A stretch of 21,264 nt of DNA from Deltaproteobacteria bacterium (GCA_018262455.1 JAGSPR010000063.1:1-21264); one strand, 5' to 3'; counted from the first letter of the stretch, positions 6,921 through 14,986 are shown. Program-made: numbers and translations. Notes: generated by a model not told the origin, from the sequence alone.

Positions 6921-7349
6921 ATGAGCCGCGCTGCTGCCCCCACGCCCGACCTCTCGCCGGGAGAGCTCCGTGTCATGAAGGCGTTGTGGGAGCTGACGCA
7001 CGGCACGGTCGCGGAGGTCCGCGCCGAGCTCGGTCGCCGCGGCCAGGACCTCGCGTACACCACGGTGATGACGCTGCTCGGCCGGCTCGCCGCCAAGCAG
7101 GCGGTCGTCGTGGACAAGGAGCGTGAGCCCTTCATCTACCGCGCCGCGCACCGCCGCGAGTCCGTGCTGCGCGATCGGCTGCGCGAGTTCGTGAAGGAGG
7201 TGTTCGATGGCGAGGCGGACTCGCTGGTGCTGAACCTCGTCGAGGACGAGACGCTGTCGCGCGCCGAGCTGCGCGCGATCGAGCGCAAGATCGCCGACGC
7301 CGAGCGCGCGGTGGAGAAGCACGAGCGCGCGGTGGAGAAGAAGAAGTGA
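6921..7349 (+). CDS. BlaI/MecI/CopY-family transcriptional repressor
   Basis: The 142-residue product has the family's winged helix: LSPGELRVMKALWEL, TVAEVRAELG, then the recognition region DLAYTTVMTLLGRLAAKQAV and a wing. The C-terminal half (about 75-120) is the dimerisation helix set. The last 30 residues are a charged helix rich in E, K and A with a repeated AVEK(K/H) pattern, longer than in typical BlaI. In the bla/mec systems such a dimer blocks its own operon until cleaved by a signal from the partner M56 protease. That partner is the next gene, overlapping by four bases (GTGA). A perfect dyad in its promoter supports self-repression. Inducer unknown. Confidence 0.93.
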   Translation: MSRAAAPTPDLSPGELRVMKALWELTHGTVAEVRAELGRRGQDLAYTTVMTLLGRLAAKQAVVVDKEREPFIYRAAHRRESVLRDRLREFVKEVFDGEADSLVLNLVEDETLSRAELRAIERKIADAERAVEKHERAVEKKK

Positions 7350-8611
7350 TCGCCGCCGCAGTCACCGCGAAGGCCGTGCTCGGCGCGCTCGCGATGATGG
7401 TGGTGCAGGGCAGCGTGCTCGCGTTGATCGCGCTCGTGATCGTGCGCGGCCGCCGGCTGCGCCCGGCGTGGCAGGCTGGGGTCTGGCTGGTGGTGCTCGC
7501 GAAGTTCTTGCTGCCGTGGGGCCCCGCGTTGCCGTGGTCGCTCGCGGACGTGATCGCGAGCCTGCGCGGTGAGGTGATCGGCGGGCCCATCGTGATCGGC
7601 GCGCCGGGCGCCGGCGGGACCGCCCACGCGGGTTCGCTCGGCGGCTCGCTCGGCTGGCTCGCGCTCGCGGCCGTGTGGGCCGCCGGCACGTTGTGGGTGG
7701 TGGCGCGCGCGGTGGTCGCGCATCACGAGACCTACGCGGCGGCGCGGCGAGGCGGGGAGGCGCCCGAGACTGCGCGGTCGCTCCTGGCCGAGCTCGCGGC
7801 GCGGGTGCGGGTGCGAACGCCGCGGCTCGTCGTCGGGGATCCCACGGTCGGCCCCCACGTCGTCGGCGCGCTGCGTCCGATCATCGTCATCCCGCCTGCG
7901 CTCGCCGAGCCCGCGGAGCACGAGCTCCTGCGTGCCGCGCTGATGCACGAGCTCGCGCATGTTCGTCGGCACGACGCGCTGGGCCGGATCGTCCAGCTCG
8001 CGGCCCGGGCGCTGTTCTGGTTCTGGCCGGTGGTGCGGCTCGCGAGCCGTCGGCTCGAGCTTGCTCGCGAGGCGGCGTGCGATGCCTGGGCGCTCGAGGC
8101 CTGCGCGCTGTCGCGGCCGGCGTATGCCCGCCTGCTGCTCCGCATGGCCCAGCTGCGCGCGGTCGCGGCCCCGGCCCTCGCGGCACCGCACGCCCTTGGA
8201 GATCGGGTGGCAGGCGTGCTCGGGCCACCGGTTCGGCCCCGGCTCGGGGTGGTGCACAAGCTCGCGCTGGTGGCCTGGATCGCGGTCGCGCTCGGCGGCG
8301 CCCGGACGGCCGAGGCCCGCGGCGAGAAGTCCCAGGTCTGCATCTACAGCCCCGAGCTCGCCGAGGCACTCCGGCTCAGCCACCCCGAGGCAGATGCCGA
8401 CGGAGATGGCGTGCTGTCGCGGTCGGAGGCATGTGACTACCAGGCCGAGGTGCTGCGCCGCACCAGCGAGACCGACCGGGTCTCCAAGCTCGACGATGCG
8501 ACCGCCGAGCTTCTGGCCGAGCCCCTGTGTTGCAATTGCGACGCCGCTGAGGGACTTTCCCGCGCGGTAACGCTCGACGCGAGCTGCCCATCCGAAGGAG
8601 TTGACCCATGA
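7346..8611 (+). CDS. M56/BlaR1-like membrane metalloprotease with EF-hand and Cys-rich tail
   Basis: The 421-residue product has hydrophobic segments at about 10-33, 44-64 and 99-123, a zinc-protease motif HELAH (201-205) with REAACD (E242) as likely third ligand, and another membrane segment at about 308-328. Beyond it, about 93 residues should face outward. BlaR1/MecR1 carry a penicillin-binding domain there; this protein has a perfect EF-hand loop instead (D350-x-D352-x-D354-G-x-x-S358-x-x-E361) and six cysteines (332, 363, 395, 396, 398, 414). I infer a sensor of calcium, metal or thiol state that triggers cleavage of the BlaI-like repressor. GTG 7346 overlaps the upstream stop and has GGAG 8 nt upstream; its own stop overlaps the next ATG. 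Confidence 0.9.
   Translation: MIAAAVTAKAVLGALAMMVVQGSVLALIALVIVRGRRLRPAWQAGVWLVVLAKFLLPWGPALPWSLADVIASLRGEVIGGPIVIGAPGAGGTAHAGSLGGSLGWLALAAVWAAGTLWVVARAVVAHHETYAAARRGGEAPETARSLLAELAARVRVRTPRLVVGDPTVGPHVVGALRPIIVIPPALAEPAEHELLRAALMHELAHVRRHDALGRIVQLAARALFWFWPVVRLASRRLELAREAACDAWALEACALSRPAYARLLLRMAQLRAVAAPALAAPHALGDRVAGVLGPPVRPRLGVVHKLALVAWIAVALGGARTAEARGEKSQVCIYSPELAEALRLSHPEADADGDGVLSRSEACDYQAEVLRRTSETDRVSKLDDATAELLAEPLCCNCDAAEGLSRAVTLDASCPSEGVDP
8595..8600 (+). promoter_or_regulatory. Strong ribosome-binding site (AAGGAG) for the DsbA-like gene
   Basis: AAGGAG lies 7 nt before ATG 8608, inside the end of the M56 gene. It fixes the start and suggests strong, coupled translation of the thiol oxidoreductase. 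Confidence 0.8.
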
Positions 8612-9486
8612 AGAAGCTTGTCTTGCTTGCGCTGGTAATGACCACGGCCTGCCAGAACGACACCCGGAGCCTCGAGCGCAGGCTCGACGAGATGAACAAG
8701 AAGCTCGACAAGATCGCCGCCAGCGGCGGTGGTGGTGGTGGAGCGGGCGCGGCGGCGCCACGTCCGCAGCGTCCCGAGCCCGATCGCCAGAAGACCTACT
8801 CGGTCCCGGTCGAGGGCGATCCGTTCGACGGCCCGGCCGCCGCGAAGGTCACGCTGGTCAAGGCGTACGACTACGCGTGTCCGTACTGCGAGAAGGTCCG
8901 CGACACGATGGAAGAGCTCCACAAGAAGTACGGCGGGGATCTGCGCGTCGTCTACAAGCAGCTCGTCGTCCACCCGCGCAACGCCATGGCCGGCGCCCTG
9001 GCGTTCTGTGCCGCGGGCAAGCAGGGCAAGCACAAGGACATGGATCGTCTGCTCTGGGACAAGGGCTTCAAGGCCCGCGCGATGGATCTGTCCGACGGGC
9101 CCCCGGCCGCGCCAGGCGCCGAGAAGGTCGCGACGCCGCCCCAGAAGTGCTGGGACTCGCCCGCGGGCTGCGCCAACGTGGTGGGCTTCGCGCAGGAGCT
9201 CCAGCTCAACGTCGAGCAGTTCAAGGCCGACATGAAGGGCGCCTGCCAGCAGCAGGTCCAGGGCGACATGAAGGCCCTGCAGCAGCTCGGCGTGTCCGCG
9301 ACGCCGGCGTTCTTCGTCAACGGCCGGTTCCTCTCGGGCGCGATGCCGATCGAGAACTTCGTCACGCTGATCGACGAGGAGCTCAAGAAGGCGAACGAGC
9401 GCATCCAGGCCGGCACGCCCGCCGCCTCGTACTACCAGTCGTTCGTCGTCGACAAGGGCCTCAAGTCGCTGCAGCCCCCGGGCTGA
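8608..9486 (+). CDS. DsbA-family thiol:disulfide oxidoreductase lipoprotein
   Basis: The 292-residue product starts MKKLVLLALVMTTAC, a lipoprotein-type signal (Cys15, slightly atypical lipobox). A short coiled-coil-like helix (RSLERRLDEMNKKLDKI) and a Gly/Ala/Pro linker to about 60 follow, then a thioredoxin-fold domain with a DsbA helical insertion: active site CPYC (91-94), HPRNAMAGALAFCAAGKQGK in the insertion, and the cis-proline region SATPAFFVNG (P233). Extra Cys in KCWD and GCAN may form a second pair. It should oxidise or isomerise disulfides in the periplasm while membrane-tethered. ATG 8608 overlaps the stop of the M56 gene (ATGA). The Cys-rich tail of that neighbour is a plausible substrate, by inference only. 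Confidence 0.9.
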   Translation: MKKLVLLALVMTTACQNDTRSLERRLDEMNKKLDKIAASGGGGGGAGAAAPRPQRPEPDRQKTYSVPVEGDPFDGPAAAKVTLVKAYDYACPYCEKVRDTMEELHKKYGGDLRVVYKQLVVHPRNAMAGALAFCAAGKQGKHKDMDRLLWDKGFKARAMDLSDGPPAAPGAEKVATPPQKCWDSPAGCANVVGFAQELQLNVEQFKADMKGACQQQVQGDMKALQQLGVSATPAFFVNGRFLSGAMPIENFVTLIDEELKKANERIQAGTPAASYYQSFVVDKGLKSLQPPG

Positions 9487-9504
9487 TCTTCCGACGAGCG
9501 CTGG

Positions 9505-9513
9505 TGCTAGGGT
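9505..9513 (+). promoter_or_regulatory. Possible extended -10 (TGCTAGGGT) for the sensor kinase
   Basis: TG-C-TAGGGT ends 7 nt before GTG 9521, fitting a leaderless start there, while the upstream GTG 9512 would lie inside the element. The same bases include AGGG, which could instead be a ribosome site 8 nt before GTG 9521. Either reading favours 9521. Confidence 0.4.
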
Positions 9514-9520
9514 GAACGCT

Positions 9521-10876
9521 GTGGCACTCCCCACGGCGATCCCCGAGCGCAACTGGGTCAACATCCAGTGGCTCGCGCGATTGCGCTGGGCCGAGATCGC
9601 CGGGCAGGCCGGCACCGTCCTGATCGGGCAGTTTCTGCTCGATGGGGCGCTGCCGATCGCCTCGCTGCTGCTCGTGATCAGCCTCGGGCTGGTCTCGAAC
9701 CTTGGGCTCGAGCTCTACTTCTTCGGCGATCGCCGGCGCGAGACGCCCTCACGTACGGTCCACGAGTGGCAGATCGCGCTCGTCATGATGCTCGACGTGG
9801 CGATCCTGACCGGGCTGCTCTACCTGACCGGAGGTCCGCACAACCCGTTCGGGTTGCTCTATGTCGTGCAGATCGCCCTCGCGACGGTGCTGCTGCGCGC
9901 AAAGTGGGCGTGGCTGCTCGGCGGGCTGTCGTTCCTCGGCTTCGGGGTCCTGCTGATGGTGCATCAGCCGCTGTGGATTGCCGAGGACAACCTCGCCATC
10001 GGGCTGTGGGCGGCGCTCGGGGTCGCGTCGGCGTTCGTGGTGCACTTCCTCCAGCGCATCATCGGTGCCCTGTCGGAGCGCGAGGCCGAGCTGACCAAGA
10101 CGCGCGGGCTCGCGGCGCGCCAGGAGCGCCTCGCCTCGCTCGCAACCATGGCCGCGGGCGCAGCCCACGAGCTGTCGACGCCGCTCGGCACCGTGGCGCT
10201 GGCCGCCAAGGAGCTCGAGCGAGCACTCACCAAGGCCGGCGCGTCCACGGATGCGCTCCACCTCGAGCTCGCGGCCGATGCCCGGCTCATCCGCGAGCAG
10301 GTCGGCCGTTGCCGCGCGATCCTCGAGCACATGGCGCAGGGCGCGGGCACCGTGGGCGAGAGCGTGGCGGCGAGCACCGTCGGGGAGCTGCTCGAGGAGG
10401 CCATGGTGGGGATCCGGCCGGCTCCGACGATCCATCGCGACATGCCGGGCGAGCTCGGCCGTTGGCCGGTACGGTTGCCACCGCGGGCGGTCAGTCAGGC
10501 GCTGCGCTCGCTGTTCACCAACGCGCAGGATGCCTCGTCGCCCAATGCGGCCGTGGTGGTGGCGGTGCGTCGGGCGGGCACGACGCTGTCGATCTCGATC
10601 CGGGATCGCGGCGCCGGGATGCCCAGCGAGGTCATGGCGCGGATCGGCGAACCGTTCTTCACGACCAAGGCGCCCGGGCGCGGGATGGGACTCGGGCTAT
10701 TTCTCGCGCGCGCGGTGATCGAGGGGGTGGGCGGGACCCTGGAGATCGAGTCCATGGTCGACCAGCAGGGCACCGAGGTCCTGGTGACCTTGCCGACCGA
10801 TGTCTCGCCCCGGGACATCCCTGTGGCGCGATCGGACGAACCTCGCGCTGCGCCAGTGGTATCCAAACCAGCATGA
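9521..10876 (+). CDS. regB: RegB/PrrB-type redox-sensing histidine kinase
   Basis: Numbered from GTG 9521 (451 residues; GTG 9512 adds three). About six N-terminal membrane segments (to about 180) include GGPHNPF (104-110), the signature heptapeptide that in RegB binds ubiquinone. Then come the H-box AHELSTPLGT (H216), a helix with C264 in GRCRAIL, N-box FTNAQDAS, G1 box RDRGAGM, F-box EPFFTTKA and G2 box GRGMGLGLFLAR. RegB has a redox-active Cys about 40 residues after the His; C264 is 48 after, with a short insertion between, and is likely its equivalent. It should autophosphorylate according to quinone-pool redox state and pass phosphate to the RegA-like regulator, whose ATG overlaps its stop (ATGA). 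A Pro/Ala tail follows the catalytic domain. Confidence 0.9.
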   Translation: MALPTAIPERNWVNIQWLARLRWAEIAGQAGTVLIGQFLLDGALPIASLLLVISLGLVSNLGLELYFFGDRRRETPSRTVHEWQIALVMMLDVAILTGLLYLTGGPHNPFGLLYVVQIALATVLLRAKWAWLLGGLSFLGFGVLLMVHQPLWIAEDNLAIGLWAALGVASAFVVHFLQRIIGALSEREAELTKTRGLAARQERLASLATMAAGAAHELSTPLGTVALAAKELERALTKAGASTDALHLELAADARLIREQVGRCRAILEHMAQGAGTVGESVAASTVGELLEEAMVGIRPAPTIHRDMPGELGRWPVRLPPRAVSQALRSLFTNAQDASSPNAAVVVAVRRAGTTLSISIRDRGAGMPSEVMARIGEPFFTTKAPGRGMGLGLFLARAVIEGVGGTLEIESMVDQQGTEVLVTLPTDVSPRDIPVARSDEPRAAPVVSKPA

Positions 10877-11430
10877 GCAACGAGCAGAAGCCCTCGATCC
10901 TGATCGTGGACGACGACGAGGTCTACCGGAACCGGCTGGCTCGCGCGTTCGTCGACCGCGGGTACGAGGTGCGTACCGGGCAGGACTACGACACCGCCGT
11001 GGCTGCTGCCACGGCCGAGTCTCCGGAGTTTGCCGTCGTCGATCTCAAGATGCCGGGCAAGAGCGGCCTCGAGCTGGTCAAGGCGCTCGTCGACATCGAT
11101 CCCGCGACCAAGACCGTGGTGCTCACCGGGTACGGCTCGATCGCCACCGCGATCGACGCCGTGCGGCTCGGCGCGACCTACTACCTGTCGAAGCCGGCCG
11201 ATGCCGATGACATCGTCGGCGCGTTCGCGCGGGGCGAGGCACCGCCGCTCGAGCCACCGCTACCCGACTCCGGCGACTACAAGGCGCCCTCCCTGGCGCG
11301 CGCCGAGTGGGAGCACATCAACCGGGTGCTGTCGGACGCTGGCGGGAACATCTCCGAGGCCGCGCGGCGGCTCGGCATTCACCGCCGCAGCCTCCAGCGC
11401 AAGCTGCAGAAGTACCCGCCTGCGAAGTAG
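10873..11430 (+). CDS. regA: RegA/PrrA-type response regulator
   Basis: The 185-residue product has a receiver domain (about 8-125) with VDDDE acidic pocket, phosphoacceptor D57 in VVDLKMPG, T in VVLTGYGS and the Lys in YLSKPA. A proline-rich hinge (GEAPPLEPPLP) leads to a Fis-type helix-turn-helix: RAEWEHINRVL, GGNISEAARRLGIHRRSLQR. This layout and the recognition helix are typical of RegA/PrrA/ActR, global regulators of energy metabolism genes in alpha- and gammaproteobacteria. ATG 10873 overlaps the kinase stop; there is no Shine-Dalgarno, so translation is probably coupled. The reading frame is open far upstream inside the kinase gene, but that part is a shadow. Targets here are unknown. 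Confidence 0.93.
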   Translation: MSNEQKPSILIVDDDEVYRNRLARAFVDRGYEVRTGQDYDTAVAAATAESPEFAVVDLKMPGKSGLELVKALVDIDPATKTVVLTGYGSIATAIDAVRLGATYYLSKPADADDIVGAFARGEAPPLEPPLPDSGDYKAPSLARAEWEHINRVLSDAGGNISEAARRLGIHRRSLQRKLQKYPPAK

Positions 11431-11466
11431 CCCGCGTCCCCATCTCGTGCTTCGATCGCAGGTTCG

Positions 11467-13587
11467 ATGACGCCGCTGTCACCGCGGAGCTCGTACGCGT
11501 GGATCATGGTGGCCCACGCGCTGGGGGCCGTGCTGCTCGGATCCATCGAGGTGTCCCGGCTCGGCGGCCTGCGCCTGGCGTTCGTCCTCGTCCCGCTGTT
11601 CGCGGTGACCGGGCTCGTGGCGGGTGGGGTGATCTCGGCCGTCGAGCGCCTGGCCGAGCCGCGGCCTGCGTGGCTGGGGGCGCTCGTGATCGCGGCGCCG
11701 AGCCTGGCCGTCACGATCCCGGTGTGCGCGACGCTGTTCGACGGCGCCAGGGCGCAAAGCTTGCCGCTCGCGAGCGCGCTGCCGTATCTGACCCCGCTGG
11801 TGGTGTGGCTGGTGAGCGCGGTCGCGGTCGCGATCGGACGCCGGCTGGCGGGTGGTGATCTCATGCTGCGGTCGATCGCGATCCTCGCGGTCGGTGGTGC
11901 GATCGGCGCGATCATCTGGGGCGAGCGCCACCTGCTCGGCAGCGGCTATCGCGACGCCCACATCGGCGCCACGCTCGCCGTGCTCGTGCTCGCAGGCGCG
12001 GTGGTGCGGCTCGCGCGTCACGCCCGGCTCTCCGTGCGTGCAGGGGCGGCGATCGTGGGCGTGGTGGCCGGCTGTGGTGTCGCGGCGATCACCGATGGTC
12101 TCGAGGTCGAGCATGACCGCCGGATGGTCGCGACGTTCGGTGATCAGACGCGCGATGTCGTGCGGCTGTGGCGGAGGGTTCTCGATCGTGATCGCGACGG
12201 CAGCTCGGCGTGGCTCGGCGGCGGTGACTGCGACGACCACGATCCGGATCGCCACCCGGGCGCGCCTGATCTCGCAGGAGACGGGATCGATCAAGACTGT
12301 GATGGCGTGGACGCGGTGATCGCCCCGCAGCCGCCTGCACCCGCCGCGGTCGAGGTCTCGAGATGGCGCGCGTCGGCGGGCCCCAAGGCGCTGCTCGAGC
12401 GGACGAAGGACATGAACGTCCTCGTCATCACGGTCGATGCCTTGCGGTTCGACCTGCTCGCGCCCGACGCGCCGCACCGAGAGGAGTTCCCCCGGCTGAC
12501 CCGGCTGCTCGACGACTCGGCCTGGTTCACCCACGCGATCGCCCCGGCCTCGGGCACCGATGTCTCGCTCGGCACCATGCTGACCGGGCGGTTCGATCCG
12601 TTCCAGGTGATCGAGACGACGCTCCCCGAGGCCGTGCGCGCGGGTGGACGCTACACCTCGAACGCGATCCCCTCCGAGGTCCTGCGCCACGTGGGCGAGG
12701 TGATGCTCGGCCGCGGGTTCGATCGGGTGCGCGTGGTGCATAACGACTGGGAGCGTGATGACATCGGCGACCACGTGAGCTCGGGCGCCACCACCGACGA
12801 GACGCTCGGGGCGATCGAGGCGGCGAAGGGCAAGCCGTTCTTCGTGTGGGCTCACTACTTCGACGTCCACGAGCACCACCAGATCGACGTGCCCGGTGAG
12901 CTCCTGCGTGCGGTCAGCGAAGGTGGCTCGCCGAACGTGCACCGCTACCGCGCGTTGCTGTTCGCGGTCGATCGCTCGATCGGGCGCCTGCTGGACACGC
13001 TGGAGGCTCGCGGGCTAGGCGATCGAACGATCATCGTGTTCGCGAGCGATCACGGTGAGTCGCTGCGGGAGGATCCACGGCTGCTCGACACCCACGGCAT
13101 CGTCGCGTACGGCCCGCTGGTCCGGGTCCCGCTCGCGATCCACATCCCCGGCGCCAGGCCAGGCCAGCGCCACGATCTGGTGTCGATGGTCGACCTCGCG
13201 CCGACGCTGCTCGACCTGCTCGGCCTGTCGCCGCAGGCGATGGGCACGCTCGACGGGATCGGGCTCGTGCCCGCGATCCTCGACAGCCCGGCATCGCTGC
13301 GTCCTGCCGCGCATCGCGCGATCGTGAGCCACGAGGAGCAGCAATGGAGCGTGGTCGAGTGGCCCTACCAGCTGCTGGTCAGGCCCGGCGATGATCTCGT
13401 CGAGCTCTACGATCTGGAGCGTGATCCGCTCGAGCGCGACGATCTCGCTGCGCGCGAGCCGGCGCTCACTCGCCGGCTGCGGGCTCGGTTTGCGGAGGTG
13501 CCGGACGTCCACGTCGATCGAACGTTTGACGGACGAGCCGTGCGAGAACAGCGAGCCCGACCGCCCCAGCGCCGTGCGCCGCCATGA
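11467..13587 (+). CDS. Membrane sulfatase/alkaline-phosphatase-fold enzyme with MopE motif
   Basis: The 706-residue product has about six N-terminal membrane segments (to about 210), then an Asp-rich MopE-type metal-binding motif (about 239-281: DRDRDG, GDCDDHDP, GAPDLAGDGIDQDCDG), then a sulfatase-like domain from M316. Metal-site candidates are D324 in LVITVDALR and D528/H529 in ASDHGE. Where sulfatases have the formylglycine Cys (CxPSR), the alignment gives T364 in SGTDVSLGTMLTGR, so a Thr-based phosphotransferase or phosphodiesterase (as in LtaS-like enzymes) is likelier than a true sulfatase. Topology suggests the catalytic part is periplasmic. AGG 4 nt before ATG 11467 is a weak ribosome site. 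The last 40 codons overlap the 3' end of the opposite-strand gene by 122 bp and are Arg-rich, probably a read-through tail. Confidence 0.87.
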   Translation: MTPLSPRSSYAWIMVAHALGAVLLGSIEVSRLGGLRLAFVLVPLFAVTGLVAGGVISAVERLAEPRPAWLGALVIAAPSLAVTIPVCATLFDGARAQSLPLASALPYLTPLVVWLVSAVAVAIGRRLAGGDLMLRSIAILAVGGAIGAIIWGERHLLGSGYRDAHIGATLAVLVLAGAVVRLARHARLSVRAGAAIVGVVAGCGVAAITDGLEVEHDRRMVATFGDQTRDVVRLWRRVLDRDRDGSSAWLGGGDCDDHDPDRHPGAPDLAGDGIDQDCDGVDAVIAPQPPAPAAVEVSRWRASAGPKALLERTKDMNVLVITVDALRFDLLAPDAPHREEFPRLTRLLDDSAWFTHAIAPASGTDVSLGTMLTGRFDPFQVIETTLPEAVRAGGRYTSNAIPSEVLRHVGEVMLGRGFDRVRVVHNDWERDDIGDHVSSGATTDETLGAIEAAKGKPFFVWAHYFDVHEHHQIDVPGELLRAVSEGGSPNVHRYRALLFAVDRSIGRLLDTLEARGLGDRTIIVFASDHGESLREDPRLLDTHGIVAYGPLVRVPLAIHIPGARPGQRHDLVSMVDLAPTLLDLLGLSPQAMGTLDGIGLVPAILDSPASLRPAAHRAIVSHEEQQWSVVEWPYQLLVRPGDDLVELYDLERDPLERDDLAAREPALTRRLRARFAEVPDVHVDRTFDGRAVREQRARPPQRRAPP

Positions 13588-14986
13588 GCACGAGCGCCGA
13601 CATCCACGCCGTGTAGCGCGGCACCACCGGCGCGACGTCCGCGCCGAACACGGTTGGCCAGCCTCCGCACGCGGTGATCGCCGCCGCCGCGGCGAACATC
13701 GGGAACGCGAGCTGCGACACGACGACCCGCCCGAGCGTGCTGCGTCCCATCCCGACCCAGGTTGCGACGCTGGCGGCCGCCAGGGCAGGGAGCCACGTCA
13801 GGTACATCTCGCGACCGGTGGCCGCGTAGGTCATGCGCATCGACAACGTGGGCTCGCCGTGCACCAGGTACAGCGAGCCACATGCGACCACGAACCACCA
13901 CGGTGCGCTCCACCACCGTCGCAGGCCCCAGGTCGAGAGCCCGAGTCCAAGGACGAGCAGGAACAACGCGAGCACCCCGCGCCCGAGCGCGAGCGGCGGG
14001 ACCGCCTGGTCCGGTGCGAGCGGCGCTGCGAGCGCGCCCGTGATCGGCCGGCCACGTGAGCCGGGATCGAGCGTCGCGCCGGTCGAGTCGGCGAGCGCAC
14101 GCGCGACGTCGACGACGTGCACGAGCTGGCCGCGTCCGGCCGCCACCCCCGGGCCCGCGATGCAGCCCTCGACCTGGCGGACCGCGCGCTCCTCACCGCC
14201 GTGACCGCCGGGCGCGAGGTGGCCATGGTCCGAGAGGATGAACCACCGCGCGTCGGGGTCGGCCGCGACGAGCCGGCCGAGGATCGCGTCGGCTTCTCGG
14301 GCGGCCTGCTCGTAGGCCGGCGACAGCCCATGCGCATGGCCGGCGACATCGACCCGGAGCACGTGCACGAACACGAGCCGCGCGCTGGAAGCGACCGCCG
14401 CGCGGGCGACCGCTTCCCACCGGTCCGCCCAGCCAGCTGCATCGACATCGAGGTTCGCGGCGGCCGGATCTGCGGCCGGCTCCGCGTGCGAGAAGCCCAG
14501 CGAGCGGACGATCCAGCCGTGGTTCTCGGCGACCGCGATCGAACCCGCGACCTGCGCCGGGATTCCTCTGCGGTCGAGCGGCGGCTCGAGCGGTCGGCCA
14601 CCGTGGCCGCTGCGGGTCACGATCCCGGTCTGCTGCTGGGTCAGGCCCGTCCACAGCGCGACCTCGACCGGCAGTGACACCGTGGGGAACCCGACGTCGA
14701 TCTGCAGCGTCAGGCCGCGTTCGCACACGGCCCGCCACGCCGGCAGCGTCCCCGCCACCTCGGCGGTGAGCCCATCGATCAGCAGGACGCGCGTGCGCGG
14801 CACTGCTGCCTGCCCGGAGCCCTCGGCAGCCGGTAGCGCGGCCGGCTCGCTCGCCACCGCATCCGACCACGTCGCCTGATCGATCAGCGTCCGCCGAAGC
14901 TTGGGCAACAGCCACAGCGCCGCGGCGAGCACCACCACCACGATCGCTGCCGTGGCCCGTCCGCCGATAGGGCGCCCCGCCGGCAT
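13466..14986 (-). CDS. Type I phosphodiesterase/alkaline-phosphatase-fold membrane protein
   Basis: The 506-residue product has an N-terminal signal anchor (about 11-27), a catalytic domain (about 64-330) and four or five C-terminal membrane segments. Catalytic candidates fit the nucleotide pyrophosphatase/GPI-phosphotransferase branch: D71 in RVLLIDGL, S104 in FPTVSLPV (Thr is usual; the Asn-His that normally follows is replaced), D213 and H217 in RVDVAGHAHG, D253/H254 in LSDHGH and H262 in GGHGG. It may move or hydrolyse phosphodiester groups on envelope glycans or lipids; the substrate is unknown. ATG 14986 shares one base with the hydrolase stop (TGATG). The frame is open further upstream, but that part overlaps the hydrolase and is a shadow. 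Its 3' end overlaps the sulfatase-fold gene. Confidence 0.85.
   Translation of the reverse strand: MPAGRPIGGRATAAIVVVVLAAALWLLPKLRRTLIDQATWSDAVASEPAALPAAEGSGQAAVPRTRVLLIDGLTAEVAGTLPAWRAVCERGLTLQIDVGFPTVSLPVEVALWTGLTQQQTGIVTRSGHGGRPLEPPLDRRGIPAQVAGSIAVAENHGWIVRSLGFSHAEPAADPAAANLDVDAAGWADRWEAVARAAVASSARLVFVHVLRVDVAGHAHGLSPAYEQAAREADAILGRLVAADPDARWFILSDHGHLAPGGHGGEERAVRQVEGCIAGPGVAAGRGQLVHVVDVARALADSTGATLDPGSRGRPITGALAAPLAPDQAVPPLALGRGVLALFLLVLGLGLSTWGLRRWWSAPWWFVVACGSLYLVHGEPTLSMRMTYAATGREMYLTWLPALAAASVATWVGMGRSTLGRVVVSQLAFPMFAAAAAITACGGWPTVFGADVAPVVPRYTAWMSALVLMAAHGAGAVGLAVLARLVRQTFDRRGRPAPPQTEPAAGE

Noticed and set aside
6921..8611. A beta-lactam resistance operon
   Set aside because: BlaI and M56 proteins are present, but the M56 protein lacks a penicillin-binding sensor and no beta-lactamase is nearby.
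7136..8761. 541-codon minus-strand open frame under the BlaI/M56 genes
   Set aside because: Arg/His/Pro-rich shadow; both plus-strand genes are recognised families with coupled starts.
9568..10872. Upstream extension of the response regulator
   Set aside because: It is the alternate frame of the sensor kinase; homology to RegA begins at ATG 10873.
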